A stretch of DNA of 6,895 bases. It comes from Opitutia bacterium. Lineage in GTDB: Bacteria; Verrucomicrobiota; Verrucomicrobiia; Opitutales; JANYEO01. The notes under the pieces are model-generated. The model searched no databases and was not told the origin of the DNA. It was given only the letters and a program-made list of their open reading frames with translations. The stretch's first letter is position 1. Each line of letters opens with the position of its first letter. The translations under genes were made by a program, and so were the position numbers. Location: positions 1 to 6,895 of the forward strand of contig JANYEO010000018.1 of assembly GCA_025363025.1 (NCBI GenBank), given 5' to 3'. Shown here piece by piece: positions 1 to 6,838 of the stretch.

Positions 1-9
1 AGCAGGCAT
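1..9 (-). CDS. Possible first codons of the next dcw gene (mraY expected), cut by the window edge
   Basis: Only three codons are visible (ATG CCT GCT, Met-Pro-Ala). The A of the ATG is the last base of the murF TAA stop, giving a TAATG stop-start junction. The mraZ-rsmH junction in this same operon has the identical arrangement, which makes a coupled start here plausible. In the conserved dcw order mraY, the phospho-MurNAc-pentapeptide translocase, follows murF. The assignment therefore rests on position alone; nothing in three residues identifies the protein, and the true start could lie further downstream outside the window. Confidence 0.35.
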
Positions 10-1391
10 TAAGCAGTCGGTCTTAACAAAGTCCACAGCTTAAACCCCTTACTCCCCTTTAAAAAAACCGCCCCTTCAAACGCTTCAAAAACGACTCTCA
101 TCTCTTCAAGGGCTTCCATCACCTCAATTTGCCCATGCATAGCCCCTGCTGCCACCAAACCCTCGCGAAATTCCATCGCATAGGACCCAATCAAGCATGC
201 ACGGTCCATTGGTCGCAACTTTAGCGCAAGCCCTGTCTCATAATGATAGCGAGCCGCTTCAGGGCCTAACTCAGTCATCCCTCCAAGCAAATAAAGCCGG
301 GGCAATCCCTTAGCTGCTTGTGCATCAAAAGCAGAAAATGCATCCACCATCGCCACGGGGTTAGCATTATAACAATCAGCATACACCCATTGCTTTGCAT
401 GCTCAAAAATTTGCCCGCGCAAATCAGAAGGCTGCCACGCTTGCAACCGTTCTTGCAAATCACTGTCTGGCACCCCCATCTCCATTGCCAAGGTTAAGGC
501 CAAAGCCGCATTTTGCGCCATCCCCGCACTCACATAATTAAGCGTAAAAGAGTGATCAGGCTTTCCAGCTTCTTTTAAATGCAAAGCTAGTTGATTATCC
601 AAACGTTTTTCTACCTCAAAAACTACCGACCGAAATCCTGGTTTGATAACCGCTGCTGATTGCCCTTGCTTAACCAAAACTATCCCTGGTCCTTCAAGCT
701 CTCTAAACGCCTCGTAACGCAATACTTCAGCCGGGAAAACTTTTAGTCCCCCGGGCCGAACCGCTTTCAAAAGCAATCCTTTTTGACGCGCCACATCCTC
801 AACACTGCCCAATTTCTCCAAATGCACAGGCGCCACCATAGTCACAAGCCCTATATCAGGCTGAAGCACACTCGCAAGTATCGCCATTTCATGGGGCTCA
901 TTAATACCAGCCTCAAGAATAGCTGCTCCATGCTGCGGCACTTGCAGCTGCGTCAGCATTAAAGGAAGGCCCAAGCAATTATTTAAATTATCCCTCGTTT
1001 TAAAGGTCTCATTTTCCCCCAATAGCAAATGCAGCAAATCCTTTGTAGACGTTTTTCCACAACTACCCGTAACCCCAATAACCGTTCCAGGAAAAGCCAA
1101 TCGATATTCCCGAGCAATGGCTTGAAGCGCTACTAACGAATCCCCTACAACTAACTGAGGAAGATTCATCATGCCTTGGTAATACTGCACAATCGCAGCG
1201 GAGGCTCCCATCGCTTTAGCTTCTTGTAAATAATCATCCCCACTGCGCTCATTCATTTGCAAGGCAACAAAACACTCTCCCATCTTAAGGGTACGCGTAT
1301 CGTTCGCAAACCCACTAATAGCCCCTGGCCGTGGCCCTTGCCAGTTCCCCTTCGTCCAAAGCGCCAAGCGTTGTGGGATAAATTGAGCCAT
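9..1391 (-). CDS. murF: UDP-N-acetylmuramoyl-tripeptide--D-alanyl-D-alanine ligase MurF
   Basis: Cytoplasmic ATP-dependent ligase that adds D-Ala-D-Ala to UDP-MurNAc-tripeptide, the last cytoplasmic step before MraY. The 460 residues match the usual family length. Visible Mur-ligase marks: N-terminal substrate-binding domain with DTRTLKMGECFVAL (about 31-44), ATP-binding P-loop GSCGKTSTKD (109-118), NLNNCLGLPL (135-144), EAGINEPHEM (160-169), HLEKLGS (190-196), DCYNANPVAM (339-348), LGGMTELG (369-376) and the C-terminal KGSKGFKLW (445-453). Two motifs vary from the common wording: Cys replaces the usual Asn in the P-loop, and Gly stands where many relatives have Asp (LGDM). Both look like lineage variants because the essential Gly-Lys-Thr is kept. 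The ATG at 1391 gives a family-like N-terminus but has no clear Shine-Dalgarno sequence. Unlike the other junctions, it is separated from murE by 168 bp. Confidence 0.96.
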   Translation of the reverse strand: MAQFIPQRLALWTKGNWQGPRPGAISGFANDTRTLKMGECFVALQMNERSGDDYLQEAKAMGASAAIVQYYQGMMNLPQLVVGDSLVALQAIAREYRLAFPGTVIGVTGSCGKTSTKDLLHLLLGENETFKTRDNLNNCLGLPLMLTQLQVPQHGAAILEAGINEPHEMAILASVLQPDIGLVTMVAPVHLEKLGSVEDVARQKGLLLKAVRPGGLKVFPAEVLRYEAFRELEGPGIVLVKQGQSAAVIKPGFRSVVFEVEKRLDNQLALHLKEAGKPDHSFTLNYVSAGMAQNAALALTLAMEMGVPDSDLQERLQAWQPSDLRGQIFEHAKQWVYADCYNANPVAMVDAFSAFDAQAAKGLPRLYLLGGMTELGPEAARYHYETGLALKLRPMDRACLIGSYAMEFREGLVAAGAMHGQIEVMEALEEMRVVFEAFEGAVFLKGSKGFKLWTLLRPTA

Positions 1392-1559
1392 AAATTATTA
1401 CTTGATTGCCAAAATGGCGTTATTGAAAAATTAAAAAACAAGAAATTTGCAGGTGTTTGTTGCAGAGTTTCATATTTTTGGAATCAAAATTGGGTTTTTT
1501 GAGGGAGTGTATAGGTATCCTCGACCGAAAAACCCCGATTTTGAGCCAAAAAGAAGGAA
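1392..1559. other. murE-murF intergenic gap with no gene seen
   Basis: This 168 bp gap is much longer than any other junction in the cluster (overlaps or 26 bp). It is AT-rich near murF, with T-runs on the transcribed strand at about 1422-1443. It contains the large inverted repeat at 1475-1552 and a small hairpin GCCA-AAA-TGGC at 1408-1418, about 17-27 bases before the murF ATG. The short plus-strand reading frames crossing it run into the antisense of murE or murF and show no protein-like features. I see no convincing -35/-10 pair that would serve murF. Confidence 0.6.
1475..1552 (-). repeat. Imperfect inverted repeat, potential long RNA hairpin after murE
   Basis: The arms are 1475-1504 and 1519-1552, around a 14-base loop. 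By hand the paired blocks are 1475-1481 with 1546-1552 (TTTTTGG/CCAAAAA), 1484-1490 with 1538-1544 (TCAAAAT/ATTTTGA), 1492-1494 with 1534-1536 (GGG/CCC), 1495-1499 with 1528-1532 (five T with five A) and 1501-1504 with 1519-1522 (GAGG/CCTC). That gives about 26 base pairs broken by small internal loops. In the operon transcript the stem would start 7 bases after the murE stop codon. No T-tract follows the stem on either strand, so it does not look like a standard intrinsic terminator. An RNA processing or stability element, an attenuator, or the remnant of a small mobile repeat are all possible. Confidence 0.7.
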
Positions 1560-3140
1560 TTATGCAACAACACCCCCAAAAATCCAATCCTTGGCAACAC
1601 GTACATCATCAAAGGGGACAACCGTATCTGCAAATTCTTGATAGGCTTCATGCCCTTTCCCGGCTATCAGCACACAATCTCCTGGCTGTGCTGCTTTTAA
1701 AGCAAGGCCAATGGCCTCACGCCTATCTGTAACAAAAGTCGCCTTTTCAAGCCCAGCAACCCCTTGTTTCATATCTTCAAAAATAGCTTCTACTTTTTCA
1801 GAGCGCGGATTGTCAGCCGTTACCCAAGCTTGGTCTGCATTATCAAGCACCGCCTGCATCATCTGAGGTCGCTTAGAACGATCCCTATCCCCCCCACAGC
1901 CAAACACCGTATACACTTTACCCGGTGTTACACAGCGGAGCATCGCCAAAGCCTGCCTCAAGGCATCATCCGTATGGGCATAATCTACAAATACATTATA
2001 CGCTTGTCCCGCATTCACCCGCTCCATCCGCCCGGGGACCCCCTTAAATAACCCAAGCTTCTGCACTAGCCCTTTCACGTCTCTGCCTAGTCCATGGCAA
2101 AGCGCAATCGCGGCCAATGAATTCTCAACATTAAAAAGCCCGGGCAGCGGCAAGTTCATCTCTACTTCACCCTCTGGGTACATCAAGGTAAAGACACTAC
2201 TTGCGGGTAACAGTTGCAAATCCCGCACATAAAAATCCGCAGGCCCCTTAATACTAAACGTCCGCACTTTAACTTTTGAAGGGATAATGGCCTGTAGTTC
2301 CAAACTTTTTGGATCATCCAAATTCAAAATAGCTACTTTAGGCAAATTCCCTACCTTGCCATTAAAAAGACGCGCTTTGGCCTCAAAATAAGCCTCCATC
2401 GTCCCATGGTAGTCGATATGATCTTGCGTTAAATTCAAAAAAGCCACCGCTTCAAAATTAAGCCCATACACACGGCTTTGCTCAAGCCCGTGAGAGGACA
2501 CCTCCATCACGGCCTCTTTACACCCCGCATCCCTCATTTGAGAAAGCATTGCAAACAAATCAACCGATTCAGGAGTCGTTCGATATGAAGGGAGCGTACG
2601 TCCCCCCAGATCATACCGTACAGTCCCAATCAATCCAACCGGAACGCTTTCTTCGGCCAAAAGCGCTTGTACGAGCATAGAGACAGTCGTCTTTCCATTC
2701 GTCCCAGTAATGCCAACAACGTTTAATGCCTCATCTGGGGCTTCAAAAAAAATACGCGACACATCAGCCAATGCCCGTCGTACATCAGGCACCTGTATAT
2801 AAGTAATAGGGCAAAGCACCGGCGGCTTTGCAGAAGATACTACAGCCACCGCCCCACGGTCAATCGCCTCCTCAAGGAAGGCATTCCCATCCTTATGCAA
2901 ACCCTCTACCGCAAAGAACACTGCCCCACGCACAACCCGTCGACTGTCAGAAATAAGACAACTCACCCGCGCCTTTCCTTCCCCACGAAAAGCCGTCACC
3001 TGCATGCCTTTAAATAACTTTTTAAGCGTCTTGCCTGTCATCACGTCTTGAGGATCACTTCGTCCAGCCGCAATCAGCCCCATCGCCATCGAAAGCGGGG
3101 CCCACGAAAGACTGTTTTCTAAATTACCGAACCCAATCAT
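1560..3140 (-). CDS. murE: UDP-N-acetylmuramoyl-tripeptide synthetase MurE, meso-diaminopimelate type
   Basis: Cytoplasmic ligase that adds the third stem-peptide residue to UDP-MurNAc-L-Ala-D-Glu. Family marks: SDSRRV (64-69) in the UDP-binding domain, P-loop GTNGKTT (146-152), YRTTPES (186-192), SSHGLEQSR (215-223), LTQDHIDYHGTMEAYFEAKARLF (237-259, containing the likely carbamylated Lys256), VDYAHTDDAL (385-394), FGCGGDRDRSKRP (413-425), DNPR (443-446) and GKGHE (494-498). DNPR is the known signature of diaminopimelate-adding MurE, so meso-DAP is the inferred substrate. The ATG at 3140 lies inside the end of ftsI (17-base overlap) and has the best ribosome binding site of the operon. It gives about 33 residues more than a typical N-terminus, so Met34 (ATG at 3041, before TGKTLKKLF) is an alternative start; it lacks a clear ribosome binding site. 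Confidence 0.95.
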   Translation of the reverse strand: MIGFGNLENSLSWAPLSMAMGLIAAGRSDPQDVMTGKTLKKLFKGMQVTAFRGEGKARVSCLISDSRRVVRGAVFFAVEGLHKDGNAFLEEAIDRGAVAVVSSAKPPVLCPITYIQVPDVRRALADVSRIFFEAPDEALNVVGITGTNGKTTVSMLVQALLAEESVPVGLIGTVRYDLGGRTLPSYRTTPESVDLFAMLSQMRDAGCKEAVMEVSSHGLEQSRVYGLNFEAVAFLNLTQDHIDYHGTMEAYFEAKARLFNGKVGNLPKVAILNLDDPKSLELQAIIPSKVKVRTFSIKGPADFYVRDLQLLPASSVFTLMYPEGEVEMNLPLPGLFNVENSLAAIALCHGLGRDVKGLVQKLGLFKGVPGRMERVNAGQAYNVFVDYAHTDDALRQALAMLRCVTPGKVYTVFGCGGDRDRSKRPQMMQAVLDNADQAWVTADNPRSEKVEAIFEDMKQGVAGLEKATFVTDRREAIGLALKAAQPGDCVLIAGKGHEAYQEFADTVVPFDDVRVAKDWIFGGVVA

Positions 3141-4914
3141 TTTTCTTCTCCCTTAATGCTAATAAATTACGCTCCTCATTTGGCGGAGTTAAGCCGTAGT
3201 AGCGGATCAATCCTTCCGCTACTTCTTTAAAAACAGGGGCTGCTACAATGCTGCCATAACCACAACCCTTCAGGTGTGCGTTATCCACAACAACCGTTAT
3301 CACAAAACGCGGCCGCGAAGCCGGAAAATAGCCAGAAAAAGAGGATATGTGGCTTTGGGTAGAATAACCCCCATTCACAATCTTTTGTGTCGTACCACTT
3401 TTACCCGCCACTTCAAATCCAGGAACAGCCGCCCGTGCCCCCGAGGCACTCGTACCCTTAAGTAAAACATCGCTCACAGTATGAGCCATCGTCGTGCTAA
3501 GAACCCTTCTTTTAATACGTGGGGCAAAGGTTGCCACAGTTTCTCCAGCCTCACTTGTCACACGCTGGACTAACTGAGGTTGCATTAATACGCCTTGGTT
3601 AGCCATAACACTCATAGCATAATGTACCTGCATGGGGGTCGCCGCAAGCGCATGGCCCATCGGCAAACGCCCAATTGTCAGGCCATCCCAACGGTTAACC
3701 GGGTGCAAAATTCCCCGTACTTCCCCTGCAGGCCCATATCCTGTTAACTCTCCATACCCAAAAGCCCGTGCATAATCATACAAACGCTCAGCCCCCAGCT
3801 TCATTCCGAGATAAGCCGCTCCCCGGTTACTAGACTTCATAATAACTTCTTCTACCGTTAACCGGCCCATCGGTTTATAATCTTTTGGAATAGGAACCAT
3901 CCGCCCCCGGTACTCCATTTGGTTAACGGTGCAATCCACTTCATCATTTAAAGTTACTAACCCTTCAGTTAATGCACCTGCTGCAGATACTATTTTAAAA
4001 GACGAACCTGGCTCAAAGAGATCCGTTATCGCACGGTTGCGATGCGTTTCAAGGGGATAAGCAAAAAAACGGTTAGGGTCAAAGCTCGGCACATTCGCAA
4101 GTCCCAAAATAAAACCGGTTAAAGGATCACTCACAATAATAGTCGCACTATCCGGGTGATAAGTATCAATCACTTTTGCCAAAGCCTGCTCAATGGTATG
4201 CTGCACCATCGAATCGATGGAGAGTTCTACATTCAGCCCATGCGTTGGTAATACCTCACGGGAACGTAAATGCGCTAACTCACGGCGGCATCCATCCCGT
4301 TCAGACTCTCTCCACCCATGTTGCCCTCGCAAATAAAAATCCATGAACTGCTCTACCCCACCTGCAGAGACGCCTTCTTTATTGACAAAACCTAATACAT
4401 GCGCCGCCAAAAACCCCCCCGGGTACATCCGCTCAAATTTTCGATTCCCATAAACAGCTTTAATGCCCAATGCTTGAATTTTTTGATAAGTCGGCTCATC
4501 AATCGCATCAGCCAATTTTTGCCAACGCACGAGCCGCATCTCTTCCCCATCTGGCCCTTCAACTTGTATGGCTTTGTTAGAAAAAATCGCCTGCACCTCT
4601 GCCGGTGTTTTTTGGATTAACCGCGCCAAAGCATTTATCTGATCCAAGTCTTCAGGCTTAATCATCTGTGGATCAACCCCAAGCTCAATAACCTCCCGTG
4701 TCGTCGCGAGCAAATTTCCCTTCGCATCCAAAATAGTCCCACGGCTCGCCTCAAGTACTTCGAATTTTTGCCGATTGCGCTCTACAATACGGCCCAAACG
4801 CTCTTGCTCCCAAACATGCAAATAAACGAGTCGACCGAGAACAACCCCAAATACCACCACAATCACGCTCGCCAAAGCGATATAGCGAAAAGGTGATATA
4901 AAGGTACGGCTCAT
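3124..4914 (-). CDS. ftsI: Septal peptidoglycan transpeptidase FtsI (class B penicillin-binding protein)
   Basis: Inner-membrane class B PBP that crosslinks septal peptidoglycan, working with FtsW and the FtsQ-FtsL-FtsB proteins. The 596 residues show a short cytoplasmic N-terminus, one membrane anchor at about 11-33, the PBP dimerisation domain (about 55-220, with SRGTILDAKGNLLATT at 57-72) and the transpeptidase domain. Catalytic motifs are SSFK (304-307, nucleophile Ser304 within EPGSSFK), SSN (361-363) and KSGTTQK (505-511). The third motif has Ser where many FtsI proteins have Thr (KTGT), a variant known in other class B PBPs such as pneumococcal PBP2x. There are no C-terminal PASTA domains; the protein ends soon after the transpeptidase fold. 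The location between ftsL and murE favours FtsI over elongation PBP2 or sporulation SpoVD. The start is 26 bp after ftsL and has no clear Shine-Dalgarno sequence. Confidence 0.95.
   Translation of the reverse strand: MSRTFISPFRYIALASVIVVVFGVVLGRLVYLHVWEQERLGRIVERNRQKFEVLEASRGTILDAKGNLLATTREVIELGVDPQMIKPEDLDQINALARLIQKTPAEVQAIFSNKAIQVEGPDGEEMRLVRWQKLADAIDEPTYQKIQALGIKAVYGNRKFERMYPGGFLAAHVLGFVNKEGVSAGGVEQFMDFYLRGQHGWRESERDGCRRELAHLRSREVLPTHGLNVELSIDSMVQHTIEQALAKVIDTYHPDSATIIVSDPLTGFILGLANVPSFDPNRFFAYPLETHRNRAITDLFEPGSSFKIVSAAGALTEGLVTLNDEVDCTVNQMEYRGRMVPIPKDYKPMGRLTVEEVIMKSSNRGAAYLGMKLGAERLYDYARAFGYGELTGYGPAGEVRGILHPVNRWDGLTIGRLPMGHALAATPMQVHYAMSVMANQGVLMQPQLVQRVTSEAGETVATFAPRIKRRVLSTTMAHTVSDVLLKGTSASGARAAVPGFEVAGKSGTTQKIVNGGYSTQSHISSFSGYFPASRPRFVITVVVDNAHLKGCGYGSIVAAPVFKEVAEGLIRYYGLTPPNEERNLLALREKKNDWVR
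3148..3154 (-). promoter_or_regulatory. Shine-Dalgarno sequence of murE
   Basis: AAGGGAG read on the minus strand, 7 bases before the ATG at 3140 and lying inside the last codons of ftsI. It contains the GGAG-like core at proper spacing and is the only convincing ribosome binding site I see among the six gene starts. It supports the long MurE start and reinitiation or coupling with ftsI translation. Confidence 0.55.
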
Positions 4915-4940
4915 CTAAAGATCATTTCAATGTTTAGAAA

Positions 4941-5324
4941 TTAATGAGCCGCTATGGCCAAGAAAGCTAAATCCAGCGACAACGTAAAAGGCTCAACAAA
5001 AGGCGTTTTTGTTTGAGTTCTTCCCGTCTCTTTCGCACTTGCAGGTAAATCAGCCCACACAACGCAATGCTCAAGCGGTACATCCAAAACCCCTGCAACT
5101 CGTGCTTTCAAATAACTTGGCTGATGCACCTCCGCAATCCGCGAAGCCAAGTACTGGTGCTTGCGCTCAGTTTTTACTAAACGATGCTCAAGCCCCTTCG
5201 TATGCTCGGCCGTCAGCGCAATTTGCCCACGCACCCATACAACGCCCAGGGCGCCTACAGCACAAACCATAAGGGTCAAGAACCCCATAACAATTGGTAA
5301 TGTAATCGGTTTTTCAGCAGGCAT
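4941..5324 (-). CDS. ftsL: FtsL-like small bitopic division protein
   Basis: A 127-residue protein with a short N-terminus, one hydrophobic segment at about 9-31, then a charged, probably coiled-coil stretch (about 33-67, rich in Glu, Lys, Arg, His and Leu). This is the FtsL architecture: one membrane helix followed by an extracytoplasmic coiled coil that pairs with FtsB and helps recruit and activate FtsI-FtsW. FtsL sequences are very poorly conserved, so the name rests on topology, size and position between rsmH and ftsI. After the coil come PSYLKARVAGVLDVPLEH (69-86) and a Thr/Lys-rich linker, then a weakly hydrophobic C-terminus (FTLSLDLAFLAIAAH, 113-127), which is unusual for FtsL and of unknown role. 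The start overlaps the rsmH end by 11 bases, suggesting coupled translation. Confidence 0.75.
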   Translation of the reverse strand: MPAEKPITLPIVMGFLTLMVCAVGALGVVWVRGQIALTAEHTKGLEHRLVKTERKHQYLASRIAEVHQPSYLKARVAGVLDVPLEHCVVWADLPASAKETGRTQTKTPFVEPFTLSLDLAFLAIAAH

Positions 5325-6267
5325 CGGGGGTAATCTCAGTTAATTTTCTAATAGCCCGCACCTTGGCGGAACGGCTCCGCGGGTTGGCTTTCACCTCTTC
5401 GTCAGAGGGTACCCAGGGTCGATTGGTTAAAAGTGTGGCAACTGCAGTCCGCTCTTCTTGAGGGGTTGCGTCCCATTTATGTTCCGGCCGCCCCGCTAAT
5501 CGTTTAAAAAAGCGCTTTACAATGCGGTCTTCGAGGGAGTGAAAAGTAATTACCGCCATTACCCCGCCAATGGCTAATTTTGCATAAGCCGCGGGCAAAG
5601 CCGCCTCAAGGTGATCGAGTTCGCGGTTAATCTCCATGCGGATACCTTGGAAGGTCAAGGTCGCCGGGTGTAGCTTAGAGCGTCGTCCTGCAATACGTGG
5701 CCCAATAGCCTCCGTTATTACTTCAACAAGTCCTTGTGTTGTTGAGAGCTTACCCGTCCCCCGTGCCTGCACGATCGCAGTTACCACTTTTCTCCACTGG
5801 GGCTCTTCACCCAAATCGCGAATGGCATGCGTCAACTCATCCTCACGGGCTCTTTCAAGGAAAACCGCCGCACTGCGCCCTTCTCGTGGATTAAGCCGCA
5901 TATCTGCCGGCCCCTCCGCACGGAAGGAAAACCCACGCTCTGGCGTATCCAGCTGAAAGGACGATACTCCTAGGTCAAATAATACACCCGTAAAATTTGC
6001 TTCCTCTAGCTGCTCAATTTCGGAAAAATTCTGGCTATAAAAACTTAACCGCTCCGGAAAAGCGGCCTGCACTTCTTCTGAACGCGGAATAGCCTCTGGG
6101 TCTGCATCAAAGGCTACCACGCGCACATCAGGCCCTGCAGCCAGTAACGCGCTCGTATGCCCCCCACCCCCAAATGTACCATCCAAGATATACCCTACCC
6201 CCTCAGGGGTGAGGAGTTTCAAAATTTCCTGAAGCATTACCGGAGCGTGTCCTGTATTCATATACAT
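5314..6267 (-). CDS. rsmH: 16S rRNA (cytosine(1402)-N(4))-methyltransferase RsmH (MraW)
   Basis: SAM-dependent methyltransferase that N4-methylates C1402 of 16S rRNA, in the decoding centre. The 317 residues match the family length of about 310-320. Characteristic stretches are HAPVMLQEIL (7-16), SAM-binding DGTFGGGGHT (29-38), FDADPEA (53-59), FDLGVSSFQLD (97-107), RGFSFRAEGPADMRL (111-125), HPATLTFQGIRMEINREL (200-217), TFHSLEDRIVKRFFK (241-255) and the C-terminal NPRSRSAKVRAIRK (295-308). All expected motifs are present and intact. The ATG shares its A with the mraZ TAA stop (TAATG), pointing to translational coupling. A second ATG at 6261 (Met3) could also serve. No separate Shine-Dalgarno sequence is evident. 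The 3' end overlaps ftsL. Confidence 0.97.
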   Translation of the reverse strand: MYMNTGHAPVMLQEILKLLTPEGVGYILDGTFGGGGHTSALLAAGPDVRVVAFDADPEAIPRSEEVQAAFPERLSFYSQNFSEIEQLEEANFTGVLFDLGVSSFQLDTPERGFSFRAEGPADMRLNPREGRSAAVFLERAREDELTHAIRDLGEEPQWRKVVTAIVQARGTGKLSTTQGLVEVITEAIGPRIAGRRSKLHPATLTFQGIRMEINRELDHLEAALPAAYAKLAIGGVMAVITFHSLEDRIVKRFFKRLAGRPEHKWDATPQEERTAVATLLTNRPWVPSDEEVKANPRSRSAKVRAIRKLTEITPDAC

Positions 6268-6725
6268 TATACGCCGAGTTCGGTTAATATAGCCGCCATC
6301 TCATCATCCTCTTCAGTATCTTCAGCTAAATACTTCTCATACTGCGCTGGGTTCCAGAGGCTAAAAGTCATAAAATTTCCGACCAAGACGCACTCTTTCT
6401 GCATCCCTGCATGCGCGGTCAATTTTTCGCTCAGTTTAATGCGCCCCTGCTTGTCACAGCCAAAATGATCTGCCTGAGCAAAGAGCCGGGTTAACGCCTT
6501 TTGCGCGCGCCTATTCCCCAGGCTTACCTCCGCTACTTTTGCACTGAGCTTTGCCACCATCTTTGGTGGGTAAATGGTAATACACCCAGCCGGGTTCGGG
6601 AGGGCCAAATAGACATCCTCCTCATCCCCGGCAAAACGCCATTTAGAAGGGATGGTTAAGCGACTTTTATCGTCGAGCGTATGCCGGTGTTCACCCACAT
6701 ACAGACTTTTATCAAGAGAAACCAT
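6267..6725 (-). CDS. mraZ: Transcriptional regulator MraZ
   Basis: DNA-binding regulator of the dcw operon and its own promoter, known in E. coli and Mollicutes to bind short direct repeats before mraZ. The 152 residues contain the two expected SpoVT/AbrB-like halves: YVGEHRHTLDDKSRLTIPSKWR (9-30) and DHFGCDKQGRIKLSEKLTAHAG (86-107), followed by LVGNFMTFSLWN (114-125). The second half keeps the DxxGR core (DKQGR, 91-95); the first has DDKSRL with Ser in place of the usual Gly. The C-terminus is acidic (EDTEEDDE, 135-142). The ATG gives a typical N-terminus with about eight residues before the first motif, but no Shine-Dalgarno sequence sits at normal distance: the nearest purine-rich block is one of the operator boxes, about 16 bases upstream. 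Confidence 0.97.
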   Translation of the reverse strand: MVSLDKSLYVGEHRHTLDDKSRLTIPSKWRFAGDEEDVYLALPNPAGCITIYPPKMVAKLSAKVAEVSLGNRRAQKALTRLFAQADHFGCDKQGRIKLSEKLTAHAGMQKECVLVGNFMTFSLWNPAQYEKYLAEDTEEDDEMAAILTELGV

Positions 6726-6732
6726 AGAAACA

Positions 6733-6767
6733 AACCAATTTCCCCCATTTCACCCCACCTCCCCCCA
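6733..6767 (-). promoter_or_regulatory. MraZ-binding repeats (operator) upstream of mraZ
   Basis: Read on the minus strand, TGGGG occurs at 6767-6763, 6757-6753 and 6747-6743, followed by a degenerate TGGTT at 6737-6733. Each box starts exactly 10 bases after the last, leaving 5-base spacers. This matches the known E. coli MraZ operator pattern of TGGGN direct repeats separated by 5 nt, and lies immediately before a clear mraZ gene. One further TGGGG at 6788-6784 lies 21 bases upstream of the first box, one base out of the 10 bp phase. Binding by MraZ is inferred by analogy. Confidence 0.85.
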
Positions 6768-6775
6768 CAAGTCAA
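6747..6775 (-). promoter_or_regulatory. Candidate mraZ/dcw promoter overlapped by the MraZ boxes
   Basis: On the minus strand TTGACT (6775-6770, five of six to TTGACA) is followed after 17 bases by TGAAAT (6752-6747, four of six to TATAAT). The spacer contains the first two MraZ boxes and the -10 touches the third. Bound MraZ would thus block RNA polymerase directly. The predicted transcript start would be about 15 bases before the ATG, a very short leader without a Shine-Dalgarno sequence. The -10 is weak, so this is a candidate only. Confidence 0.4.
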
Positions 6776-6838
6776 CCGCTTTCCCCCACTCTTCTTCCAA
6801 TTTTCTTTAATAAAACAAAATCAACATCTCTTTTCTGG

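Noticed and set aside
1475..1552. Inverted repeat as an intrinsic terminator splitting the operon between murE and murF
   Set aside because: No run of T follows the stem on the transcribed strand, and the GC content of the stem is low. Nearby T-runs at 1422-1443 are too far from the stem base.
1257..1732. Short plus-strand open frames (1257-1502, 1447-1641, 1457-1732) crossing the murE-murF gap
   Set aside because: They run into the antisense of murF or murE, have no family-like composition or ribosome binding site, and overlap well-supported genes.
3124..4914. ftsI as SpoVD or PBP2x with PASTA domains, or as elongation PBP2
   Set aside because: No PASTA repeats follow the transpeptidase domain, and the location between ftsL and murE is that of division ftsI.
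5636..5956. 106-codon plus-strand open frame opposite rsmH
   Set aside because: It is fully antisense to a highly conserved part of rsmH; its Arg/Ser/Pro-rich sequence is typical of a shadow frame.
6741..6788. G-quadruplex in the G-runs before mraZ
   Set aside because: Several G-runs are present, but their exact 10 bp phase and TGGGG wording are explained better by MraZ binding sites; four well-spaced runs need a long 16-base loop.
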